64,000 nucleotides of DNA from Trema orientale (Eukaryota; Streptophyta; Magnoliopsida; Rosales; Cannabaceae): positions 18,619 through 82,618 of the forward strand of contig JXTC01000464.1 of the NCBI GenBank assembly GCA_002914845.1, given 5' to 3'. Shown here piece by piece: positions 1-9,518 of the stretch. Every line of letters starts with the position of its first letter. Position 1 is the first letter of the stretch. The notes below the pieces were generated by a model. That model was not told the DNA's origin. It ran no database searches and worked only from the letters and a program-made list of their open reading frames with translations. A program made the translations under genes and the position numbers.

Positions 1-112
1 GCTGTGATTCGCCGACCAAGGCAGATCAAACATTATATTTGGCAACTAGAAATGAAAAAATATCAAATCATATTTAAAATATAGGTAGGACATGGATGTA
101 GTCTCGGGTAGT

Positions 113-125
113 TTCTAGAATATTC
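113..125 (+). promoter_or_regulatory. Heat-shock element upstream of the REF/SRPP gene
   Basis: TTC-ta-GAA-ta-TTC is a perfect three-unit heat-shock factor site (alternating nTTCn/nGAAn at 5-bp spacing). It lies about 205 bp upstream of the likely TATA box. Function is inferred from the motif; the REF/SRPP family is known to include stress-induced members. Confidence 0.5.
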
Positions 126-330
126 TGACCCGATTCACCGAGTCAAGCGGGTTTTCCATTTCCATGCAAGGGGTTGTGGTAACTTAGTCCCGAAGACAAT
201 TTCCTTCCATAAGCGTTAACCGACGCGCTAAAACACACACAATCGACGCGTGTGGGGGTGTCATCCCTTTACCATTCTTTAATTCGCTTCACACCGCTCT
301 CCGTGCCGATCCTCTCAACTCCTCCCCTAT

Positions 331-338
331 TATAAATA
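331..338 (+). promoter_or_regulatory. TATA box of the REF/SRPP gene
   Basis: TATAAATA lies 144 bp before the chosen ATG at 482. It is followed by a CT-rich and then A-rich leader (roughly 360-480), as expected for a plant 5' UTR. Confidence 0.55.
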
Positions 339-481
339 CCAAACTTTTTCTTCACAACTTTTAACAATTATTTCATCTATTCTCCTTCATTTCAGACCCC
401 AAAAAAAAAAGAAAAAAAAAAAAAAACTTGTATCAACTGCCACGCTTGGAAATAAAAAATAGTCTCTCATTTTTTGCGATC

Positions 482-2156
482 ATGGCCCAAGAAGATTCGA
501 ATTTGCAGCAACAGCTGGTATGTTCCTTTATGATATATTTTTATTTTTTTCTTAAAAGTTTGTGGGTTAGATTTGCTTTCGAGTTCTTTAAAAGAAAACT
601 CGTGTTTTTTTTTCTTTCAAATAATTCATTTATTTGCAATTTAGGGCGTTCTGGGTGCCCAGAAAGTAGGCAAAAGAAATTTTGAGATTTTTTATTTTTT
701 TTTAACCCAAGTCGATTCGAGTAGTTTCACTTTGAAAACTGACATTATTTTTTTGTATATAAAAATTTTGGAAGGACAAGGATGAGGAACAGAGGCTTAA
801 GTACCTTGAGTTCGTCCAAGTAGCGGCTCTTCACGCGGTGGTTTGCTTCTCAAACCTCTATGGTTACGCTAAGGACAAGTCGGGCCCTCTGAAGCCCGGA
901 GTTGAGACCGTGGAGGGTACTGTCAAGAACGTTGTTGGACCTGTCTATAATAAGTTCCATGATGTCCCTATTGAGCTCCTCAAATTCGTCGATCGCAAGG
1001 TTTGAAATCATTCGAGTATATATATATATATGTTTTTTCCGTTTCTGGGTTCCTTGATAACTGTTTTAAATGTGTTTTGTTCTGTTTTGTCTTCTCTTGC
1101 TTTTATAACGAAGAAAATGCTTAAAAATACTTGGTTTTCGAGTAAACCCAGTTTTGATTTTTGATTGATTGAAAGACCAATTTGTTTGATGGACCAAACT
1201 ATTTCAGGATAAATTCCCAATGGCCTAAAGTAGCTCTGTTTTCATTATCATGTTTTATAGTGCCGTACTTTAATAGAATGGATTTGTGTTTGTGTGGTAT
1301 ACTATTACTCATCAGGGCAATATAGTTCATTTAGCAAATATAATTACTTGGTTTGTTCTCATACATGGCAAGCAATGGGAATTGCCATGCATATGGTATT
1401 TTCTTAGGTAATTTTGGTGCATTTGATTTGGGCATGTAACCAATATTCAAATTATTTTCCTCATGAAAGAATTGAGAATCTTAGTCACATAGTAGTTTTA
1501 GAAACAATCCTTTGTCATATTGAATTGTGAATCTTACAACAAACAATTCCTGTAAATCTTAGTGACATAGTAGTTTTAGAGACAATCTTTTGTCATCTTG
1601 AATTGTTGTGTTCATTATTTGTCACCGATTTGATACTTATTTCTGGTCATAAAATCAACTGCAGGTTGATGCATCTGTGACTGAGCTGGACCGCCGTGTG
1701 CCACCAACAATCAAGCAAGTCTCTTCCCAAGCCGTGTCTGCGGCTCAAAACGCTCCGGTGGTGGCCAGAGCTGTTGCTACTGAGGTTCAGCGCACTGGAG
1801 TGGTGGACACTGCCTCAGGAGTTGCTAAATCAGTCTACTCAAAGTGTGAGCCGAGGGCTAAGGAGTTGTATGCCAAGTATGAGCCCAAGGCTGAGCAATG
1901 TGCCGCCTCGGCTTGGCGCAAGCTCAACCAGCTCCCTCTGTTCCCTAAGGTGGCTCATGTTGTGGTTCCGACCGCAGCTTATTGCTCTGAGAAGTACAAC
2001 CAAACGGTGCTCTCCACCGCCGATAAGGGGTACAGGGTTTCCTCGTACCTGCCGTTGGTTCCAGTAGAGAAGATAGCCAAGGTTTTTGGAGAGCAGGGTT
2101 CCGAATCAGTGCCGTTGGTTTCCAGCCATGGTGAAGCTGATGTTGCTGTCCATTGA
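482..2156 (+). CDS. REF/SRPP family lipid-droplet-associated protein (LDAP3-like)
   Basis: Three exons: 482-517, 775-999 and 1665-2156, giving 250 residues. Exon 2 could instead begin at 781; the frame is the same. Residues from about 13 on match the REF/SRPP domain: [12 protein letters not shown] near the start, then [16 protein letters not shown], then [16 protein letters not shown]. The last part, with repeated acidic/basic KYEPKAE-type stretches and a variable acidic tail, is also typical. Family proteins coat lipid droplets or rubber particles; plant LDAPs stabilise droplets in leaves and respond to stress. There is no signal peptide or membrane span, as expected for a peripheral droplet protein. 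Length (250) is close to Arabidopsis LDAP3 (about 246), and the neighbouring genes also match that locus. The start follows an A-rich leader and encodes [12 protein letters not shown], which matches the usual acidic N terminus. Confidence 0.9.
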
Positions 2157-2589
2157 TGTCTTTTTAATTAGGAGAAAAAGAAGTGTTGGGAATTGGTGCA
2201 TCTTTTAGGCACATTTTTTGGATTTTGCTATATTTATTTTGGTGTTCCGTTTATGTTTTTGTTTTGATGTGATGTCTTATGTTCTGTTGAACCTACAGTA
2301 TCAATGTTTTTATCGTGCCAGTGATCGATCATACATGTCCATATTTATATACATTTACATAGAGTATGTTTTGTTTTCGTTGAAGAAACTATTGCGCAGC
2401 ACGGTCAACTCCAATTCTCTTCCTTGGCTTCGCTTATGGCCACCCCTACTTGAGTGCTCCATTCTCTGTTTCTGTCTTTCTCTAGTAGTTATACTTGTAT
2501 TTAACGATAGTTACCTCAAGAGTGTCGTTCACGTATTGTGCTTTTTTAGTCACTTTATTATTCACCTTGACTATTTGAATACTAAACAC

Positions 2590-3335
2590 TTGGAAATTTC
2601 ATGACAAAATAGAAAACAAAATAGAATCGACGACCCATAGACAAAACCGATGACAAAAAAAAAAAGAAAAAGAGGACAACAAATTTGCGAAAGGACACGT
2701 ATCTGTGTAATGACATTGGAATATGAAAAAACCAAAAAGAAAAAAGAAAAACCAAAACAAAACATCATATAGTAAAAAGAACTGCCCGCAAATGGAAAAC
2801 GACGGTACATTTGATAAACGACTTTAGATAGCCAGAGAAAAAAAGGCCATCATATAAAAACCTCTAACGTATTAAGAGACGACATAAAAAGTTGAAATAA
2901 AAAACGACATTTGAACAGGAAAAGCCGACAAATAAAAGCGACAACCGAAAACGACTTAACAAGAATATGAGGCGGGAAAAAAAACACAAACAGGAAAACA
3001 ACAAAAAAAGAAGTTTAACACAAAAATAAGATAATAAACTAAACGACGACTATAAACGACAACATTAGAAAAAAAAAACATCAAAATTAAGATAACCGGT
3101 AGAAAGTAGAATGAATGTCACAAGTAACTAAAACGACAGCAAAATAGAGAGTCCAACAAAGTTGAAACGAAAATAGATAGGGCATGATATGCGTACGGAA
3201 CAACATCAAAACGAAAACGAGTGGATAGGGATGAAACGACGCAATATAAATTAAAAGAAGAGAGACGGGGTACAAAAAAAAAAAAAAAAATACACGACTT
3301 AACACTGAAAATGAGAAGAGGGAAACGACAGGTAT
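2590..3335. repeat. A-rich, T-poor stretch with a reiterated AACGAC word
   Basis: About 740 bp between the REF/SRPP gene and clpR3 is strongly A-rich on the + strand and unusually poor in T. The word CGAC, mostly as AACGAC, appears about 17 times at irregular spacing. No open reading frame looks real; the long - strand frames here are by-products of the base skew. I do not recognise a known element and see no clear ends. It may belong with the other short-word stretches in this window. Confidence 0.55.
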
Positions 3336-3583
3336 TACTATTGTCGTTTATTATCAGTTGCCGGCTTCAGAGAGGCCGAGTACAGAGAAAAGGCCCAATA
3401 CTAAGCCCAGGCGGACCTAGGCGGTTAAGGACAAGCCCAACCCATCAAATCGCTCCAATTTCTTTCTTCTTCTTCTTCGTCATCGTGGCCAAGAATCAGT
3501 GGGTGGGGCAAACGAATTCTCTTCCATTTTCTGGTCCGAGAAAAATCCAGACCCAGCCGAAAAAGGAAAACCGAAGGTTAACA

Positions 3584-6500
3584 ATGGTTATCAGCATGCA
3601 AATACCCGTGTCTACCTCGCTACCCTCGTCCTCTCCTTCACCGTATCTTACGCCCCAAAACGTTAGGAATTTCAGGACCTTTTGTTCAATTAATGCCAGA
3701 GCCAAAGCTAAAATCCCCGTTCCCCCTATAAACCCAAAGGACCCATTTCTATCGAAGCTCGCTTCAGTTGCTGCAACTTCGCCTGAGGCCTTACTCAACC
3801 GCCCTGTCAACTCCGACACTCCCCCTTATTTGGATTTGTTCGACTCTCCTAAGCTCATGGCTACCCCTGCTCAAGTACTCTTTCTCTCTCTCTCTCTCTA
3901 TATATATGTATATTTATCTGTATTTGAATGGAGTGTATAGGTTTGGGTCAATTTTGTTGTGTTGTTTTCTGATTGTAGAATTATGTACTTCTTATTGTGG
4001 ATTGGTCTTCAATAGTGATTGTTGAATTTTCCTGGTTAATTCTGAGTTGAATCTTGTTTAGGTTTAGATTGATTATGTTCGTTCCTACTAATTGAATTGA
4101 ACATTTTGAGCCTATTCAAAGGCTTCTTTTAATCCCGGATTAACTCTTTGTTTTCAGCTTTTAGTTGAATTTTTCTTAGGGAAAAAAAAAATAATAAAAG
4201 AGGATTCTAACTATAAGTAGGTGAGTACAGCAACATCAAAGAAGCATGTATAGTTTTTTAAGAGTACATAGAACAAGTTTGAAGCGCAGCTCCTCCATTT
4301 TTTTTTTTTTCGGTTCTAGGAAGAACAACTTTGTTTTAGTGCTTTCCCTAATAGAATAATTACTTATGTCGTTCTGATTTGTTATTTGTGATTTTTAGTT
4401 TGCATATGCTTATTTGGTTATTTGTTGATTTCCCCTGATTGAAATAGGTGGAAAGATCAGTTTCGTACAATGAGCACAGGCCGAGGAGACCGCCCCCAGA
4501 CTTACCGTCACTGCTTCTTCATGGAAGAATAGTTTATATTGGCATGCCTGTAAGTGCTTGGACCTAATTTATGTCTAAGTTGTTTTGGTTCTATCTTAAA
4601 GATTTTCTCTATTAAAACTTTGTTGGTAAACTGATGAGGAGAGGAAATTATGACAATCTCTCTTGATATGGACGCTGTCTATTGTGGAATATGGATTCCT
4701 GCTGAGATTGACCTCCTTCTTCTTCTTCTCTTCTTTTTTTTTTTCCAAATATGGTTTATGAGTCCTTGGCTTCCCAAGGAGCCCACAACACAACCAATGG
4801 GAAACAAAAATAATAAATAAAGTTTTACAATGTAAACCCTGATTCTTAGGAGAAGATCATAGCTCTTATCCTTGTAACTTGTTGACCATCATTTATATGA
4901 CATATTGGCGTGTCATTTTTCTTTGATTCCATAATCTTCAGAAGTATCATAACTTATCTTTTGTTCGAATCAATACTGTGATATTTATACATGACTTCAT
5001 TTCCTCCGAATTTTGTCCTTAATTCTGCAGAGCTTTTTCATTGATTTATAAGTGGAATATGCATTATCATGGACTTGTTAATGATGATGTTTTAAGAAGT
5101 TTTAGGGTCTGTTTGGTATTGTTTTCTGTTCTGTTTGGTATTGTTTTCTGTTCTCAAAGCTGTGTTTTCAAAGATGAGAACAAAAACTGCTTTTTATTGT
5201 TTTCAAAAAACACTAGGTGTTTGGCAAATGTTTTCTAAAAATCAATTTTCAGGGGAAAAAATTAGATGAATATAAAAAAAAAAAAAAGGAAATTCGTTTT
5301 GGGAAAAAAATATATATTTAGAGAGAGAGTCAAGAGAGTGATGAGAGAGAAATTCAAGTGAGGGAATGATGAGAGAGAAAGTTATAAGGGAAAAGATAAT
5401 GAAAGATAATAATGTGAGAGAAAGTGATGAAAGAGAATAGGGAAATAAAAAGTGATAAGAAAGATAGAAGAGAGAGAAACTAATAAAAATATACAAGAGA
5501 GAGAAAGTGATAAGAATGCATAAGGAGAGAGAATAAAGATAGAGAGAGCCATAAAAGACAAAATAGCAATAGAGAATGAGGAGAGAGAATGTGATTTTAA
5601 AAAAAAGAATAGAAATTGATGAGAGGAAATAAGAAGAGAGAAAGTAATGAGATAAATTTTGGAGAGAGAAAATGGAGAGAGAGAATGAGAAGAGAGAAAG
5701 TGATAACAAAGAATGACGAGAGAGAAAATGAAGAGAGAGAATGAGGAAAGAGAAAGTGATGAGAGAGAAGGTGATGGGAGAGAAAATGATGAGAGAAAAA
5801 ATTACGAGAGAATGTGTACGTGAAAGTTCTATGAAAGAATGAATTTAAAAAAAAATTAAGAAAATACTTTGAAAATAATATTTTGTTATTCTCTGAATTT
5901 TCGGTTTTCTCTAACTTTGTTTTTAAAAACTGTTCTCAGAGAACAATGCTAAACACCCCTTACTTGTTCTCAGAAAAGAATTTTATGTTTTTAAAAACAA
6001 AAAACAGTTTTTTAGTTATGATGCCAAACATTCCCCTAATGTTCGTGTTTTTATTTGCATTTTGATACTAGTTTAGCAATTTATCTTGTTCTTAAGTTTC
6101 TGTGGGACTTTATCTTTCAATCTATACAACATCTCAACTTTTTTTTTAATCTTTCAGTTAGTACCAGCTGTCACAGAACTTGTTGTTGCGGAATTGATGT
6201 ACCTACAGTGGATGGATCCTAAAGAGCCAATTTATATTTATATAAATTCTACAGGAACTACTCGTGATGATGGTGAAACAGTGAGCGCAAAAAATATGAA
6301 TAACTATTTCTCTCTAAGTCTCTCTCTGTCATTCAGTATCTCATCTATTTCATTGCTTTGAAATGCTTTGGATTAGGTTGGAATGGAGACAGAGGGGTTC
6401 GCTATATATGATGCAATGAGACAATTGAAAAATGAGGTGAGTTTCATTTTCCAAAGTGTTTGTTTGTGGCTTTTTATGTACGAATGCTATCAGTAGCCAT

Positions 6501-7606
6501 GCTGTGTTACTGCTTTGGCACTGGTAATAGCTATTAGAGAAAATTATCATGTGGTAGCACTGATGTGATGGTACTTAATACGTGGATGAGGTGGCAGTCA
6601 TTATGTTTTTTGTGAAGCATCAAAGATCATGTAGAATTGGAACTTGTCCTAGTTTCCCCCATTTCATTGTGCTGCAATTGTGTCAAAAGTTTTACCTTTT
6701 ATCTTTTTACTTATGGTTCTTATTTCTTCCTTAGATACATACAGTTGCAGTTGGGGCTGCTATAGGTCAAGCGTGTCTGTTACTTGCAGCAGGAAGTACG
6801 GGTAAACGATTCATGATGCCGCATGCGAAAGGTAAAAGGCAATTTAGCTCCTCTAATTGTTGCAAATAGGACATTTAAAGTTAACCACCCTGTTCAATTC
6901 TGTTGCAGCCATGATCCAGCAACCTCGTGTCCCATCATCTGGATTGATGCCTGCTAGTGATGTTCTAATTCGGGCAAAAGAGGTTAGTTCCTGTATCATC
7001 CTCTCTGAAGTTGGAGTGAGGGTTCTTCATTATGTGGTACAATTACAATGGACTAAACATCGGTTCGAGGCATACATATGTGTATATATGCATGTGTACA
7101 TGTGTGGATATAAATTTATGTGTATATTTATATGTTTATACCTTTCAAATTTTCCAATTTGGTAACTTTCAATACTGCTCAAACTCTTTTTTGCAGATAG
7201 TAACAAATAGGGATACTCTTGTTAAACTTCTGGCTAAACACACTGGAAATGTAAGTACGATGTTTTATCATTAGCCTTTAATTATGTTTCACATAATATG
7301 ACTGGATAAATAAGGACATTCTGTAACTATTTTTACTAGTCAGAAGAGACCGTAGCTAATGTGATGAGAAGACCATTTTACATGGATTCTACGAGAGCTA
7401 AAGAATTTGGCGTAATCGATAAGGTCATACACTTGGATCCTATGCTTTTTTTGTACGTGCCCTTTTGGTAGTTTCTCTGTGACTGACGCACTGTGGGGAT
7501 GCATATGCAGATTCTCTGGCGTGGTCAAGAAAAGATTATGTCGGATGTTGCACCCCCGGAAGATTGGGACAAGGGTGCTGGGATCAAAGTTGTAGATGGA
7601 TTTTAG
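3584..7606 (+). CDS. CLPR3: ClpR3, non-catalytic subunit of the plastid Clp protease
   Basis: Nine exons: 3584-3874, 4448-4549, 6158-6280, 6377-6436, 6735-6831, 6909-6982, 7197-7250, 7340-7423, 7511-7606; 326 residues. The first 50 or so residues are Ser/Thr/Pro-rich with few acidic residues, like a chloroplast transit peptide. The rest matches ClpP-fold proteins and most closely ClpR3: KIPVPPINPKDPFLSKLAS, NEHRPRRPPPDLPS, YIYINSTGTTRDDGE. The catalytic triad of ClpP is lost: the serine region reads GAAIGQACLL, the histidine is replaced in MIQQPRVPSSG (ClpP has HQP), and the aspartate region reads RRPFYMD. This is normal for ClpR proteins, which complete the plastid ClpPR ring without cutting. 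ClpR3 is known to sit in the R-ring with ClpP1 and the other ClpR subunits. Intron 2 is unusually long (1.6 kb) because it holds an inverted-repeat element. A second in-frame Met lies four residues after the chosen one. Confidence 0.93.
5105..6036. mobile_element. Inverted-repeat element with GA-rich core, in clpR3 intron 2
   Basis: The left end GGGTCTGTTTGG and the right end, read on the other strand (GGGGAATGTTTGG), are imperfect terminal inverted repeats. They continue inward with matching TTTTCTGTTCTC / TTTTCTGAGAAC-like stretches. The TGTTTGG ends resemble PIF/Harbinger (Tourist-like) MITEs. The core, about 5320-5830, is a diverged GAGAGAGAAAGTGATGA-type purine repeat. Flanking bases are TTA on the left and TAA on the right, so a clean 3-bp duplication is not proven. 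There is no transposase. Confidence 0.5.
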
Positions 7607-8656
7607 TTTCTCTATAGTAGATATGACCTAATCAATATAGGTAAACTCATTTTTTCTTCACATCCTCCATCACTCGGTAGTGAGTAACCACATTAACCTG
7701 TTCTGAACTGTGGATTGATATTTCTTCTACTTAAGTTTGTTCCAACTTAAATTAGCATGAATTCATGCCTATGATCAGAATTGGATTCTAACAAACACAA
7801 GTTATCAAACACGGAACAATTTGTTCGACAATTTAGTCTTTTCACTTGAAAGAAAAATCTGAATTGCCCGAAAACTTAATAAATGCTCGTTTCGATGTAG
7901 GAAATCGTATAGGAGGAGAAGCTGTTATATGGTATGTTCATTTCAGTTCCTCTGACGCTGAGCTGATTTTATTCATTAAAGTGCGTTGAGACATTTTACC
8001 ATGGCAGGCAAAGGGACCTGCTAATGAATTAGAGGGGGCTGAGCAGGTGCAAAAACGAAGCTTGAAGATTGAGGAGCAGCTCATCAAGTTATTTGGCTCA
8101 AAGTGTCCTACTACTAAAAGGTTTCTGGATCATGTTTGTGGATTTTGAGTTTTGAAATATTTGTTCCTCAAAATGCCGTATTTTTTTTAGCTATTCCAAG
8201 ATTAAAGTGATATTTGAAGACTTGCAAGCTTCGGTTTCTGTTATGTAATAGATTGGCTGCCTGGTTTAATCTCAAAATCTTTCTTTTCTCCCTTTTCTAA
8301 CACAGATATTTGGGTTTTGGAAAATGGTATGCTACGGGCACTTCTGTTGCTTGGCACCATTGTTTGAAAACGTGTATTATTCACTAGAAAAATTACATCC
8401 GGGGTCTAACAGTTCCATAAACGTGTGTCATTAAAAATTTTTAGAAATGGAAAAAGTAAAAATGGAATTGGGGCTCGATTTGTTATCTCAAGAAAATGTC
8501 GTTTAATGATTAATGTAATAATCGTATTTCTCCAACTTTTTAGCTTATAAATGCTCCGTGATTCTCAAGTGAAAATGAAATGCAGGTATAGAACATTAGA
8601 ATGGTATTATTATAAGCCTCTAACCCATTTCTTGACAAAATTAATCAAAATTATTA
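7607..8656. other. Intergenic, clpR3 3' flank
   Basis: This holds the clpR3 3' untranslated region and spacer. One open stretch at 8009-8147 follows an acceptor-like CATGGCAG and reads AKGPANELEGAEQVQKRSL and onward for 46 residues to a stop. It has no start codon of its own. It might be an alternative terminal exon or chance; I do not recognise it. Nothing else is seen. Confidence 0.3.
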
Positions 8657-9316
8657 GGGGTTTTTCATATTTTTCCCCTTGATGTATATAATTTGTCTCA
8701 CTTTGTCCCTGCAATATGAAAAGAAACGTGAGTGCTCCTAAAGTTTCAAANNNNNNNNNNNNNNNNNNNNNNNNNNNNNNNNNNNNNNNNNNNNNNNNNN
8801 NNNNNNNNNNNNNNNNNNNNNNNNNNNNNNNNNNNNNNNNNNNNNNNNNNNNNNNNNNNNNNNNNNNNNNNNNNNNNNNNNNNNNNNNNNNNNNNNNNNN
8901 NNNNNNNNTTTTAAAGTAATTTAAAACTTCAGGTATTTATGTTACTTTTTGTATTACAAGAGGCAAAATGAAACAATCTATATAAACCATGCGTGGGACA
9001 AAAAAGAAAAAAAAAATTAAAATTTGCATTTGTGAATTGTTTTAATTTTTATTTTAGAAAGATTTTTCAATTTTTCTTAATTTTAAGTTTTTAATTAAAT
9101 TTGATATTTTGGATTTTTTTCATCGTTGCCCCCATAAAATACGTGGCATGTATCACTTTGTTCCTGAAAGAGTAAACTAACAGTTTTTATCCATAAAATT
9201 AACAAAAGGGGGAATTTTTAAAACAATTTAATTTTGCGTTAGTTTTTATGTTACAGGGATAAAGTTAGACAAGTCATGTACATTATACATTAGGGGCAAA
9301 AGTAAAAAACAAACCA
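8657..9316. mobile_element. Non-autonomous inverted-repeat element (MULE-like), with assembly gap
   Basis: The ends are imperfect inverted repeats about 70 bp long. The left begins GGGGTTTTTCATATTTTTCC; the right end on the other strand begins TGGTTTGTTTTTTACTTTTG. Both go on with matching words such as GACTTGTCT/AATTTGTCT and CTTTGTCCCTG/CTTTATCCCTG. The flanks are AAATTATTA and TTATTATTA (7 of 9 match), which hints at a 9-bp target duplication, but AT-rich flanks make this weak. No coding region is visible; the centre is hidden by Ns. Confidence 0.5.
8751..8908. other. Assembly gap (158 N)
   Basis: A run of 158 N inside the inverted-repeat element at 8657-9316. The true length and content are unknown. 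Confidence 0.99.
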
Positions 9317-9421
9317 TTATTATTATTGCCACAAAATGGGAAAATGGTGACTGTGAATCGTGAGATCTCCGTCATCTTCAGCTTCTTTCAACCATTTCTT
9401 CTTCGTTTATTTGGGCAAGCC

Positions 9422-9502
9422 ATGGCAGCCCATTCTGGGTCTCATCTACTACTGTTATTACTCTTCTACTTCTCAGAACCTGGGGTGACTCTGGCTCTCT
9501 GA
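9422..9502 (+). other. Upstream ORF of 26 codons before the Expp1-like gene
   Basis: ATG at 9422 opens a 26-residue frame (MAAHSGSHLLLLLLFYFSEP and on) that stops at 9500-9502, 17 bp before the main ATG at 9519 and in another frame. It has a Leu-rich hydrophobic core like a signal peptide. If transcription starts upstream of it, it could reduce or tune translation of the main frame. It may also lie outside the mRNA. Confidence 0.35.
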
Positions 9503-9518
9503 GAGAGAGAGAGAATCA

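Noticed and set aside
428-685. 85-codon frame overlapping exon 1 of the REF/SRPP gene
   Set aside because: It runs through the intron after 517; the exon model with GT-AG sites and full family homology explains the region.
3087-3940. Long frames before and into clpR3 exon 1
   Set aside because: The part before 3584 is skewed A-rich sequence without homology; only the section from the Met at 3584 matches ClpR3.
5242-5709. 155-codon minus-strand frame rich in Ser, Leu and Phe
   Set aside because: It is the complement of a GA-rich repeat, which lacks stop codons for compositional reasons.
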